In this document: piece after piece, positions 43,770 to 55,451 of the stretch
Layout of the letters: each line of letters starts with the position of its first letter
Numbering within the stretch: the first letter of the stretch is position 1
From: Udeniomyces pyricola
Lineage: Eukaryota > Basidiomycota > Tremellomycetes > Cystofilobasidiales > Mrakiaceae
Direction of reading: 5' to 3'
Length of the DNA: 64,000 nt
Assembly: GCA_039545295.1 (NCBI GenBank)
Contig: BCIK01000001.1
Location: 310,001-374,000 of the forward strand
Translations under genes and position numbers: made by a program
Notes under the pieces: model-generated
The model's database searches: none
What the model was told of the DNA's origin: nothing
The model's input: the letters and a program-made list of their open reading frames with translations, nothing else

Positions 43770-46601
43770 ATGCTCATTGCCGTCGTTGGAGCCGGACTCA
43801 CCGGTCTCGTGAGCATCAAGGAAATGCTCGAAGAGGGACTCAACGTCATCGCATTCGAGAAGGAAGCTACCGGTTAGTCGAAGAATTCCCTAATATCAAG
43901 CGAAGTCTGCTGTCTGGGATATATCAGGAGTCAGTTAGCCTTGCGGGGCGTTGGCGCATTGGCTCTAGGTTTGGAGGTTATAATCACTGCTTACTAAGGT
44001 AGTGATTACTTGATCCCCCTCTTTCTTTGCTCGATGCGACTATGCAATCATTTTTCAAATCGCAGTAGGTGGCCTCTGGATTTGTAAAGAGGACCAGCCG
44101 GATGTGACGACCTGCCTCAAGACGACCCAAGTCAATGTCAGCCGTCAGCGAATGGGGCTCACAGACTTCACGTTTGGCGAAGGTGCGCTATATTGCTTTG
44201 CCTCAACGAACGAGGCGATGCTAAGACAGAATCAAGATTGACACTGGGTTCACCTCTTCGGTCAGACGTTCCGACTCATCCCTACGCACCCGACATGGAA
44301 CGATTCTATCAAGCCTATGCTAATCATTTCGACCTATGCAAGCACATCAAGTTCTCGACTACAGTTCTTTCCATCGATTTTGCACCCTTGCCTTCTGCCG
44401 ATTCGACCGGCACGCCGCCTGACTGCGAGCGACAGTACACCGTTGCCTATGAGGAGCGAGGATGCCGAAAAGAAGTGATTGTCGACAAAGTCATCTTAGC
44501 CACTGGGCTCAACCAGGTCCCGTACCAGCCCAGCATCAGAGGTATCGAGCACTTTGACGGGCAGATCATGCACTCTCGCTCTTTCCGAAGGTACGCACTT
44601 TGATAGAGGTCGTTTACTCTGTTCTGCTACCATCCTAACCATAACCACAGATCCAATAACTGCATGCTGACTGTGCTCTCAATTCAATTTGCTCCTATTT
44701 GTGTCATAGTGGGGAGAAACTCAGGGGACAAACAGTCATTGTCGTAGGGTCTCGATCATCCGCAGCCGATGTTGCCTCGGCTCTCGTCTCGAATGGTGCT
44801 CAAGTATACCTATCTCACCGTCGAGGAGCAATCTTACTTCCGAGAATGTGGCGTGGCAAACGTCAGTGAGCTGGCTCATGACCGCATTTTTTTTTTTGCA
44901 TATTTGGATCATCGACCTAATTACGCTTCCTCATGTGTTTGGCAGCGACCGATCATCACTTGATCCGCAGAGTCGCCATCTTCCAAGCATGGCTTGACGT
45001 CAACGTCATGACACACATATCTTCTTGGCTGACGACTCGGCTTGTGCGTCTTATGTGGGTATTTACCAAACCTCGTTCCGGAGAGTCAGTATCAAATGTG
45101 GGCCTCACGCTTAACGAATGGCATCTCTTCATCATCGGTCTTTTCATCTCGATCAGTCAAGCGACCAGCTTCAACATCAAGAAAGAGTGGGGCCTCGCGT
45201 CCGGTTCTGTCGAGAGTGGGTCCAATTTGATAGAGCACTTTTGAATGGACAGGCCGTGGGTATTTGATTTGTACTAATGATGGGTACTATGGGTCTGTTG
45301 TTTCATAGTACGAGGGTCCGTCCCTACAGTGACCGACGACTTGGTTCTACTGCTCCATGCCGGAAAAGTCGGTTAGTGTCACTCTTTCTACTATCCTTTT
45401 GATCCCAGAACTAGAGTTGGTCCGGTGATGATATATGAACTCCGTGCCTTCTCTAGTCTCTGTTCCGACCATCGAAGAGATCCTCTCCGACGGGACCGTT
45501 CTTTTTGGCTCCTTTGAAGACAACATACCCCTCCCATCAGTCTCTCTCCCGGATCCATCAAGGCCATCATCTTTGCTACTGGGTACCAATCTTTGCACGC
45601 CAAACTTCCCCTGCCCCCCGCCATAATCTCGCACATCGTTCCTCCGCACGAGCGTTTCCCAACCGTCAATGCTCCACCTGGCAAGTGGACAAAACCGGAC
45701 GACCATCATTACCTCTACCAGCACGCTATTTCTCCGACGCTTCCGAGCCTTGCAGTGTGCGCGACAGGCTTCGCCCCTGTGAGTTTCCTCAATTTCTTCT
45801 ATCCATCGTTTCGAAACCGAGTGTCGACTGCTCATGGTGCCTGTGCCTGTGTTACACGGATTTGGGTCACAGTCCGGAGCTCCAGTCCTCTCAGACTTAC
45901 GAGCCATGTGGATCGCAGCCCATTGGTCTGGATCGAGCCGCTTAACCTCGGAGGATGAAAGGATCGCCGAAGCCAATAAAGACATGGAGTGGTTGGTCTC
46001 TCTGCAAAAGATGTACGTTACCTGCTTGTTTCAGACTGGTTTGGTCGCATCTTCCGGCTCTGTTAGGGGACATCGACGCCTTGTATGATGGACTGGGCAA
46101 AGCTAATTTCGGACGTTCTATCTGTGGTTTCACCGCTTCTTCTCCTTCTCCTTCACACTGCTCAGCACAAACGTCACGACCGCTGGCGTCATGCCTTTCC
46201 ATCAACTCTTCCGCTGGGCTTCCGAAGCCGGTTGCGACCTCTCCCACCTCTCCTACCTGTCGCTCTCCGGTTGGCGATGGAGTTGGAACAACCCCAAACT
46301 GAGCTCTATGATCCTAAGCGGGCCGGATATCGGAGCGAGTTATCGATTGAGAGGACGCAAGCGATGGGATGGCGCGGAGGATGCGATTTGGAAGGCGGAT
46401 GGCTTCCCCGAAGGCAAGCCTACCGTCGCTGCAGCGATAACGTCGAAGAGTCCCAGCTTGGGACTCGTAGTACTGCGATGGCTGTTGGTCGTAGTTTTGG
46501 TGGGCGGCGTGACTTGGGCACTGATCAAACAAACTACCTTAAGTGTTTGGATGATTGGACAGGTGCAGGGGAGAGGATGTTTAGGCTGTGAAGAGTCTTG
46601 A
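43770..46601 (+). CDS. Flavin-containing monooxygenase with C-terminal anchor
   Basis: Exon 1 (43770-43873) starts MLIAVVGAGLTGLVSIKEML, the FAD-binding Rossmann motif GxGxxG. The next exon starts at 44067 and gives VGGLWICKEDQPDVTT, the GGLW motif of FMOs. It continues APDMERFYQAYANHFDLCKH and KVILATGLNQVPYQPSIRGI, the ATG motif, with HFDGQIMHSRSFRR. The NADPH-binding region is QTVIVVGSRSSAADVASALV with VYLSHRRGAILLPRMW. Later exons have TIEEILSDGTVLFGSFED, AIIFATGYQSLHAKLPLP and LRAMWIAAHWSGSSRLTSED. The end carries a hydrophobic span, GLVVLRWLLVVVLVGGVTWA, a likely membrane anchor. The protein should oxidise a small N- or S-containing substrate or act as a Baeyer-Villiger enzyme; the substrate is unknown. 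About eight introns are present and some borders (45250-45470) are uncertain. Confidence 0.82.
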
Positions 46602-46973
46602 AGATCAGCTTGCTTTGACGTACTACGTTATACGTACGTACTTCTCGCACACTCGTAATTTGTTTCTGTTCCATTATTCTTCCTTCTACTATCTCGCCAA
46701 TCCTCGTAAGCTCGTATAGCACTCTTTCCTCATGAAGCGTCCCGGCTCGCCTCTCTAGCTACAAAGTTCCTCCTCTCTGTTTATTCCTCTCTCTCGCTAC
46801 CTTGGCATGTCTTGATCATGCTTGAAGTCCATGGCAGCATGTAGCCTCGATTGAGACACACAACAACAAGCGAAACGAACAAGAAGAAAACCCCAGAAAA
46901 AACTCAGATGTCCATTCTATCTTGAACTCTCTTCCCCCCCCCCCTCCCTTTCCGCGAACATCTCAAATTCCGT
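46602..46973. other. Convergent 3' ends, FMO / pre6
   Basis: About 370 bp with T-rich then A-rich sequence and a C-run at about 46934-46944. A ttatacgtacgtacttctc alternating stretch lies near 46627. No gene is visible. Confidence 0.4.
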
Positions 46974-49083
46974 TCATGATGATGCACCCGTCTCGGTCTC
47001 GCCCGAGATCATCGCCGCTGAAAACCAAGAAAAAGCGAAAAAGAAAAGGAAGATGAAGACGCAAAGATTCAGCGGAAGAAGGATGATTGAGAACCAGGTA
47101 CGTCAGTCACCTCGGTCTTGATCTCGTAGCTCTCAAAGCTATAGAAAAGAAAAGGAGTGTGTGTTTGGGGGGGGGGGGGGGGAAGGGAAAGAAGGGAAGA
47201 GTTTTCGCAAGTTGACTTACCTGCTGAAGCTGCTGTCGCTTGGAGGCGGCTCCTCTTCTTCTCAGCCTCGGCCTCCTTCTCCTTTTCGATATCGACGACG
47301 ATGGCCTCAATCTCTGGTAGCGTCAGGTTCTGGAAAAAGTCGAAAAAAAAGAAGAAAGGCGACGACAGAAGGAAGAAAGAAAGGAAGATAAGAAAGAGCA
47401 GGAAAAAAAAAGGAGATGAGGATGAAATTAGCCAAACGGTCATTGGCTGAACCAGCCACTACGAAACAGTGACTGAAAGAGAGAAAAAGAGGGGGAGAGG
47501 GGAGGGGAAGTGATTGGGGGAAAATCGAAGAAAGAAGAAGAAGAAATGATAAGAAAAATGAGAGGTCGACTCGCCTTGATCTGTCCGTAACCATCCATGA
47601 CGCTAATTTCAATGTTCTTGGCTCCGGTCTGGACAATCTCGAGCAGACTCTTGATTGCGAGCTTAACGGTCTCGTCCCGCGTCAGGTCATCGCGATGGTT
47701 CTTCTCCAGGAATTCCCGCACCGTCTTGGAGGATCGACCGATCGCGTTCGCCTGAAAAAGGTCAAGATTTGTCACCCAGAAAGAAAAGCGAGGGCAAAGA
47801 CAGAGAGCGAACGTGGGGGAAAGGTCAGAAAGGATGACAGAATGAACGGTACGTGTCGGTAGAGCCTAAGAGGAGTGTTTTCGCCGCACCTTCCACGCGC
47901 TGTAGATTCCACTCGGCTCCGTCAGGTACAGTCGAGGCGTCGAGTCATTCGGGTCGAATCCAATGAGGAGACACGAGATGCCAAATGGTCGGACACCTCC
48001 CGACTGCGTGTACCTCTGCAAACACACAAACGCATCACCGGACGAGTCAGATCCGACCGCCATCTGCAGAGTACAAATTGGATAGAGCGAGAGTCGTTGG
48101 AGCATACCTGTTTGTGAGCGGCGATGTATCGGGTAATGTATTCAACACTGACGGGGTCCTCAACCGTCAGTCGATGACTTTGGCACTCGACCCGAGCCTT
48201 GTCAATGATGATTCGTCCATCGGCCGTGAGACCTATGATGCAGTACGATTAAACCTGTTCAGCAACAAGAGAAACGACCCGCTTCTCGTCTCGGCTGAGA
48301 GCGTGTGAGCAACATACCAGAGAACGCGAGGCAGACGTGATCATCAATCATGGCGACCTTTCGGACCGTTCTTGGGTCTTGAAGCTGGAGAGCCGTCTTC
48401 TTCTCGACACCAAGAACGACACACGACGAGGATTTGACTCCGACCTGTAAGCGACGGTGATACGGGCAGGGTAATAAGCAGTATAATATAATGGGCGAGT
48501 GAGGAAGGAATGGTAGATGTCAGTCGGCAAGGACCGCGGACAACAGGTCGAGGTAAGAAGGAAGGGGGGGGGGGTTGATCAATTGATGGGACGCACAGCA
48601 GCAGTTCCCTTGGCGACAGCTTCGAGAGCGTAATCAACCTGAAATGTAGCAGTCAGTGTGTTAGTATGGCGATATGATTGCCCAAAGATTGGCAGGTCTG
48701 GAGGCAGGACTTGCTTGGAAGAGCTGGTAGTTGAGGGATCGAGAGAGAGCGTAAGATGGCAGGGTAAGGTTGGAAGGGACAGTCAGTGCTCTTATGGTTT
48801 AATCCAGGGAAGACGGTGATTAGAAAGGGGAGGTTACACACATGGCCATCAGGTGAGAATACAGTGAGAGCTGTGTAGGAGGAGAAAGGTTGGCTTTGGG
48901 GTTAGCGAGGAGACAGGATAGCTTCAAGATGGGAGGGAAGGGGACATGGTTGAGTTGATCGCGTTGGGACGCGGTTAGGTGTTGGGTGCTGAACGGATGA
49001 TTGATGGTGTGGGATGGTTGTCTGGAATGTGATTTTTGGATTGGGTGGATGGATGACTTGCCTCGGTCGTATGATCGGGACAT
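46974..49083 (-). CDS. pre6: 20S proteasome subunit alpha4 (Pre6/PSMA7)
   Basis: Exon 1 (49083-49062) is MSRSYDR. Exon 2 (48870-48842) is [11 protein letters not shown] 9-nt micro-exon (48723-48715) gives LFQ, and the next exon gives [14 protein letters not shown]. Together they rebuild the universal alpha-subunit N terminus. Later exons give [80 protein letters not shown] and [40 protein letters not shown] and [20 protein letters not shown] follow, with a Lys/Glu tail ([17 protein letters not shown]). These match alpha4. Introns 1 and 3 have GC donors (gcaagt). The last small exons are ambiguous; the acidic ending [13 protein letters not shown], with its stop at 46974, is my preferred model. 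It acts in the alpha ring of the 20S core. Confidence 0.93.
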
Positions 49084-49478
49084 TTGTGGAGTGAGATAGG
49101 AGGGTCGGAAGGGGAAGGGGGTGAGATGTCGATGTGGGTGGTGAGGATGATGAGGTGTAGTGATGAAGCGGCGGCGTGGAAGGGGGCAACGAATACGTTT
49201 GTTGGCTGGACCAACACGCCGGCCAGTGCAGGACTGTGGTTAATGCTGATGATATAATTGTCTTGTTATTCTGATGACGATGATGATGATGAGATATGCA
49301 TATATGTGTCATACAACATACTTAGGTATGTCATACAATTTACTTGTGTATGTCATACAATATACGCATGTATATCATGCAATATACATATGTATGCCAT
49401 ACAATATATATATATAATCCACATGTACATCATCATTCACCCGCATATATCCATCCATCATCAACCCAATCAACCACC
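49084..49478. promoter_or_regulatory. Divergent promoter, pre6 / small membrane protein
   Basis: About 395 bp between opposing starts, containing the 22-bp repeat array in its right part. The left part is G/T-rich on the + strand (ggaaggggaagggggtgag). I looked for a yeast PACE element (GGTGGCAAA) for pre6 and did not see an exact copy. Confidence 0.45.
49304..49413. repeat. Five 22-bp tandem units with GTATG/CATAC core
   Basis: Units begin at 49304, 49326, 49348, 49370 and 49392, exactly 22 bp apart. Two carry a perfect GTATGTCATAC (49326-49336 and 49348-49358). The others are atgtgtcatac, gtatatcatgc and gtatgccatac. Each is followed by an AT-rich aatata- or aacata-like spacer. The core is a near-perfect inverted repeat. 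Confidence 0.88.
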
Positions 49479-49941
49479 ATGCTCTCCTCAACTCCCCCAA
49501 CCCGCTCACCGTCCCCTCCCATATCCAACGCCCACAGCCGACGTAGATCTCGTTCCATCACTCAACACCCACACTCTGCTCCACCTCCATCTCGTTCGAC
49601 CGTCTCGCCGTCAGAAGGGGGCCAGAGTACGTTTGATCCGTTCTCCAAACACGAGGCCGTTCTCATGGCCCTCTCCTTCTTCCTCGTCGTAAGTCTCTCC
49701 CCCCTCCCCCCTTCAACGCTCGCATCGTTTATCACCACATGAGGAAACAGCTCATACCCAAGGGATAGTAGCATCGTCGTCCTTGTCTATCGACGGATCC
49801 AGGTCAATCATTGCCCTCAACGCGCTCGCTCACTTGCTGATAACCCTTCTTCTCCCTTCTCCCTTCCCCTGTGGGCCTCGCTGACAGATCGCCGTCGCTA
49901 TCGCCGCCGGTCTCACAACTATCTACGACTGGAAGGAATAG
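49479..49941 (+). CDS. Tiny single-pass membrane protein, unknown
   Basis: Two exons, 49479-49688 (donor gtaagt) and 49888-49941 (acceptor ctgacag), encode a protein of about 87 residues. It starts MLSSTPPTRSPSPPISN, with a Ser/Pro/Arg-rich polar half (SRRRSRSITQHPHS). FDPFSKHEAVLMALSFFLV joined to IAVAIAAGLTTIYDWKE then gives one membrane span with a short charged end. The join is phase 0 and makes a continuous hydrophobic helix, which supports the model. The layout resembles small ER or mitochondrial accessory subunits. I cannot name a family. Confidence 0.6.
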
Positions 49942-50726
49942 ATCCGGTTCCTTCATGATGGAACCTATACCCTCTCAGACAGGCAGGCATGGAGAGAGAA
50001 GGTGTGAAAGAGAGAGAGACGGATGGCGAGCAGGTCTCAATTGCCTTGATCAGCCAAAGTGTTTGAAACGACCCCTTTCACGAACTTTTTAATGAAACGA
50101 CAATCCATCGGATGGGATGGAAGGGAGACGAAGGTTTTGTATTCATGACCTGGATTTGTGCGAAAAAGAGCTTTTACGTCGATAGAGGCGCAAAGGATGG
50201 GTTTGCCGCTGACCCAAAGTATGAGTGTCGCATGTCGGATCGTCCAGACCATACGTAACATGGGACGTTGATCATCATGCATGCAGCTGCTATTCAACCA
50301 CGCATGTTTACTATATGCAACAGGGCTACATTTTCCGGTGAAGCCATCCAGTCATCCTCGCATCGTTCCTGTTCTCAATATCTGCTAACCGCCCAGCCTC
50401 TGCCGAGTCCGACACATCATCAAGTCGGATCCTCTCGAATCGGACTGTACGTGATCACTTTCATCGGCCCGAGGCGTTCCGAGCATCGCTTGCCGAGAAA
50501 AAATCCTTGGATAATTTGACCCATACTTCGACAGGTCACGTACAAACAGTCCGACGTCACAATGCAAATCAGGGAAAAACACAGACAAAAAAAAACCAAG
50601 ACAGCATGAAATCCCCTAGCTAAAATTGATATTACGAGAGAGAAGCGTTATACCTATATGGTATGATTGCCAAAATTCAACTACATACACACAACTGAAC
50701 CGCACATGATCCGCCAACGTATCCGA
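49942..50726. other. Convergent intergenic region
   Basis: About 785 bp between the small gene's stop and the hydrolase stop. There is a purine-rich 3' UTR-like part, then mixed sequence with an A-run (50586-50594). Short frames occur on both strands without motifs or splice-consistent extensions. I see no gene. Confidence 0.4.
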
Positions 50727-53700
50727 TCAAAGTGGTCTCCCCAACTCGATAACCTCTTCAGCGACTCCGGCAGTAGACGCCTTCAGGCCGTTACTCTGCT
50801 GGCCCTCACTCTCCTCCGGCACGACCTCCTTGCCAACCTTCGTCTTTTTACCGGGGAGAACAGTCCCTGTTGCCGATTGAGACTCGGTGACGGCCAGTCC
50901 TGCTTGCTCCAACTTTTGCCTGATGACGGATTGGGAGTCGTCGCCGAGTCCTTCTTGGGCGTGCTCGTGGATGCCAAGAGACTCGAGTTGAGCCTGATAG
51001 TAGTGAGGGAATAAACCAAGACCAGGATAGATTTTCCGGATGGGTTAACTTAGCCTGACCCCTTCTTCTCTGGCTCTGTCTCAGCCTGTCCTGATTTGAC
51101 AAGAAAGACGACTTACCTCCATCTCTTCAATCTTGTCCTGGTTAGCTCTAGACTCCTCACCCTTAGAGCCCATCTGCATCCACATAGCGACCGGTCCGCT
51201 CGCCTTCTTACCCTTACTACCAACCTCATCGACGCTCTTTGCAATCTCCCTCGCAATCTCTTCCGAATGACACGCCGCAAGCGACGTCAACGGCGGATGC
51301 TCGCCTTGAAGCTGTCGTGTGAGATATCCACTCTTCTCCGCCTCCCGTCGATCGGCCACCTTGATCGCCCGAGTCGACGCGAGGACCTTGGCATGTTTCG
51401 CATCCCATGCCTTGCGAGCACTGAGCCAACGCACGATAGGACCGAGACCGGAAATGTGACCGATCGACTCAACGTCGAGGTTTTGAAAGGTGCTCGATTG
51501 AGATACAGGCTCCATAGGGCGGATCCGACCTCGGACGGAGACTCGCTCTCGGATCATCGAGTCCACAAATCTATCCGACGATTTGAAACACAGAAGAGAG
51601 AAACAGAGACAAAAAAACATACTCGCAGCGATCAGTCGCAGTATCTACAGCTACAAAAGTCAGAAGTCGACCGAACAGCCGAGGATACACATACCGAGGT
51701 TCGGATCCAGTTATCGTCACAAGGTCCGAAGGGGGATGGGCCGGGTCGTACGAAACGTCCGACTCAGAAGAATATGTCGAGCTCGTCTCGGAGTAGTTAT
51801 CCGCCTGGTTGGCTTGGGAATGGATGCTATCCGTGATGGGTCGAGCGAGAACGGCGGGATCTGGCGAGGAGCTCGAAGTCGGGTAAGACGACGAGGACGA
51901 AGCCGTGCTCTGACGGGTAGGAGCCGTACTGGATGTCTGCGCCGAGAGAGATGATCGGGACGACTTTTTGGAGATATGACGAGACGAGGAGTCGTGCGCT
52001 TGGCGACGGTGATGCTGATGATGGGAGGTTGATTCGCCTCGTTCAGCGGCTTGCCGTTCCGCAATCTTGGCGGCACTGATGGCCCAGAGGTTGAAGCTTC
52101 AGAAGAGAACATGGAGAAGAGGTTAGAAGGTGCTGAGAGGGGGAGGGAGGGATCGAGCCTGATGACGAGATGATGCAGTCTTCAAGGGGGGCTTACTTTG
52201 CACCTGCCTGTGATGCCGAAAGAAAACGATATGTGGGTCAGTACAGTGATACGACTCAGATCTTGAGCAGCACTAGATGAGACCTCGACGAACCTTGTAC
52301 ATGTATCTCGCCGGCTTAGTGAACGAGAGAGTAGGTGTGACGTGGCAGCAGCTGCAGTCATCAAGATAGATTAGTTTCAAACCAGAAGCGGGCCATCGAT
52401 CGAGTGTATTGTGAAGATTCGCTCACCCGTCATACATCTGAAGATGAACCTCTACAGGACACATCAGATCAACGAGACAGCAGGATCAACATCATCTACT
52501 TTCACAAACGTTCAGCTGGACATCCAACGGGACTAACTCGTCGGAGGGAACTTGTGCACCATGTCCCTTTGCCGAGGGTACTTGGCGAGGATAGCGTCTC
52601 CAGGAGGGTACATGGAGGGATTGGCGGCTTTGTGAGCTGCATAAATCAAAAGGAAATCAATCAGTGGGCATCACGAAGGATGGAGATGTCGCAGATGTAC
52701 GAACCAAGGTAAACCATTTCGTCGCGCTGATAGATTGCAGCAAAGCGTAAGTTCAAGATTGACAACAGAACGATGGGTATATCCAATTGATAAGACTCAC
52801 TAGTAGCTCAGACGATCCACCGATCTGGGACAGAATAAGAAATCTGGTCAGCAATGATAGCTCGGTGAAATGCGTCGAGGTCAGAGAACTCTGACATACG
52901 ATGGATAGAGGGCATAGTCCTCCGAGACTGCCTTGATTGACTGGAGAGACTAGTGGATGCGAGAGCAGCCTTCAAGAAGTAACGAGCGGGATCCGTAAGT
53001 AGATTGACGAGGGTGGTGATCTAAGTGGATCAAACCATACACGCACTTATTCGTGGTGTAGACCTAGCAGAAAATACAGACAGTTGAGTTATTCTCGAGC
53101 TCGCATAGATACCCAGACTACGACTTGGATAACTTACCTGGATCTGTTCTGTGAGGATTGTAGCCTTTTCAACACCACTGATAGGGTCCTTGATATCAAC
53201 CGACATTTCGTTCTCGGGTCCAAGGATAGGCGGCCAGGCCAACGACGGCTTATAGTGGAATCCTTCCGCTGATTTCACGGGGTGCCAAAGAGTAAGATTT
53301 GGGCGTGATGAGGTACAAAGGTGAGTAAAATCGGTCAATCCAATTCGGTTTGCCTGCGGTCAATACATATTTAAGCATAACTCACATGGGATCTGTTATA
53401 CAGCCGTAAAAAATCGAACGAGTCAGGACTGGCTCCTTCCGTCATATCCTTGGATCCTTTTCACTCACGTAGTCTCCAGAATCATCGCCGACGACCGACT
53501 TGAACGAGTGACTATTGAAGAAAACATGGTGCATAGCGTCAATATATCGCTTTGGAGCTTCATTGCAAAGCGGGCTGGGCCTTACGTCAAATCGACCCAA
53601 GGAGAGAACATGGTGCAGCCAGCTAAATGACGATGTTAAGAACAAAACTCAAGTCTCGTAAGCCCCTGCCTTAGTCATAGCCTGTAGGACAGATCAGAAC

Positions 53701-55107
53701 TCACCCGGCATAGGCACCTTGCCCCCCGAATCTCGAATGACGCAGAGAAGGGACATCAACAGCCCAGCACCGGCTGAGTCGCCCGAAAGGATGATGGAAG
53801 ACGCTGGGATTGGTGCTTGAGGAGACCCCGCAGGAGGCGAGACAAGGTAAAGGTACGCTGCCAGAGCATCTTGCAAAGCACACGGCTGGCATTTTTTTTG
53901 TGGTAGATTTCCAGAGCAAGCTCAACTAAATGAGTGAAGAGGTCTCGGACGGAACAGTCTATCTGGCGTGACTCACGAAAGGGTACTGCGGGGCTAATCG
54001 ATACGCTGGGGCGTAGGCACGTCCGCCAAGGAGCCGGGCATGCTTCTGGATCTGATAACGATGGGTGTCCAAGCTACTGAAGAAGTAGGCGCCTCCATGG
54101 ATCTATTCGACAGAAAGAAACCCGCAAAATGAGATCAAAAGCACATCGAGATCGAGTCGAGGGACCGATGCAATTCCTACTCACGTAAAGGATGACTTTG
54201 TCCTCTTGAGTTTTCTTGAGTCCGTCGTCAATCACGTCGTTCTCAAGCTCACCTCCAACCTTGGTGAGTGTGCGTGCGAGATAGTCCTTCTTCATCTCGA
54301 TCCCTGTACAAACGAATGTTGAGGCCTTAGGTTTGCTCAGTACTATCCTGACGGATCGTGTTCCATTTGACCAGACGATCGAATTGTTGACTTACACTCG
54401 GCGTCCAAGGGGGCTCCTCGAATCTTCCACCATTCTGCTCCTCCGATTTCCTTCAGGGCTTCGGGGCCGTACATGGCGAGAAGGTGCTTGCTGAGGAGGT
54501 TGGCAGCTAAGTCGATACACTCGTCAGGAACTGGGGCGTGAACAATGTGAATCCAGCTAGGGGACGGAACATGAGAGGCAGTAAATGCTGAAAAGATGGG
54601 TTTAGGTCAGGAAAGAGACAGGTGGTTGATGTGATGTGATCAACCCGAAAACAGGACTCATCAGTCCGGTCAGCGATGAGCAGGATCAAGGGTCGGACGA
54701 GTCCGGAGCATGTGAAACCAGGGTCAACCAACATACTCTGAAGCTCTTCGATAGAATGCTGCTTAGCGACCTCAAGGAATCTCTTGCTGTAGGGGTATGA
54801 TAAATCTGTTGCGTGTCAGTCGTCATGCTAAAGGGAGGCAGACCGAGTTGGGTGCAATGCCGTCGACGCGTCTGGCATCGAACAGATAACCCCAGGTCGA
54901 AAGAGCCTGAGAAACTCACACAACCTCGAGCCCTTCATGGTAGGCAAAGGATGCAGTAGGGGCCTCGACACCTTGCTCTCCAGGAGCGGCCTCCAACTTG
55001 TTCTTGCGGGATTGTTTTGAATGAAGCTTGGACGTCAGATGGGAGAAGGCGGTAGCGAGGACAGTGGGCGTCGTCTTGGCGGCAACGACAGGAGTAGTGA
55101 GGGGCAT
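50727..55107 (-). CDS. Alpha/beta hydrolase, hormone-sensitive-lipase type, long tail
   Basis: A large gene from MPLTTPVVAAKTTPTVLATA (start 55107) with many introns. The N-terminal part reads RFLEVAKQHSIEELQ and HLLAMYGPEALKEIGGAEWW. The hydrolase core has the oxyanion motif HGGAYFFSSLDTHRYQIQ, then AYRLAPQYPFPCALQDALAA. The nucleophile elbow is SIILSGDSAGAGLLMSLLCV, and MFSPWVDLTHSF follows. A probable acid region is CPLYPSIGGSSELLRDE, with YPPGDAILAKYPRQRDMVHK after it. The catalytic His is likely in MYDGCCHVTPTLSFTKPARY. The HGGAYFFS/GDSAG pair marks the HSL/steryl-acetyl-hydrolase family, acting on lipid or acyl esters. A Ser-rich C-terminal extension of more than 350 residues follows, with RIRPMEPVSQSSTFQNLDVE. 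The first intron and several inner borders are unresolved. Membrane or lipid-droplet location is possible but unproven. Confidence 0.8.
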
Positions 55108-55451
55108 GTGGGGAACGAAAGCGCGTAGCCGGTGAAGAAAGGCGGTAATGATGGAAGCCTTGAAGGGGGAGAGAGAAGAGGTGCGATGGGGGTGGTTGAT
55201 GGCTGGAAGTACAATACTAGGTGTAGCACAAACCGATGGGGATGATCCGGAACGAGTATGCTGGACTGGGTTGGATGATGATTATGAATGATGTCGATGA
55301 TTGCAATGTGCAAGGTTGATCGGGAAATGCATTGCGGGGTAACTTATCGACGTCACTGATCATCCTTCCCCGCACATCTTACCCTCTCTCATTGTCGATA
55401 TCATCAACCGATTATCGCCTCCCGCCACTCCCAGACCGACTTCGCCACATC
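55108..55451. promoter_or_regulatory. Divergent promoter, hydrolase / small membrane protein
   Basis: About 344 bp between opposing starts. It contains tgatgattatgaatgatgtc-type AT-rich sequence near 55274 and a pyrimidine-rich leader before 55452. No coding signal of its own is visible. Confidence 0.4.

Noticed and set aside
49304..49413. CRISPR-like array
   Set aside because: Units are 22 bp end to end with no unique spacers, and the genome is eukaryotic. It is a tandem repeat.
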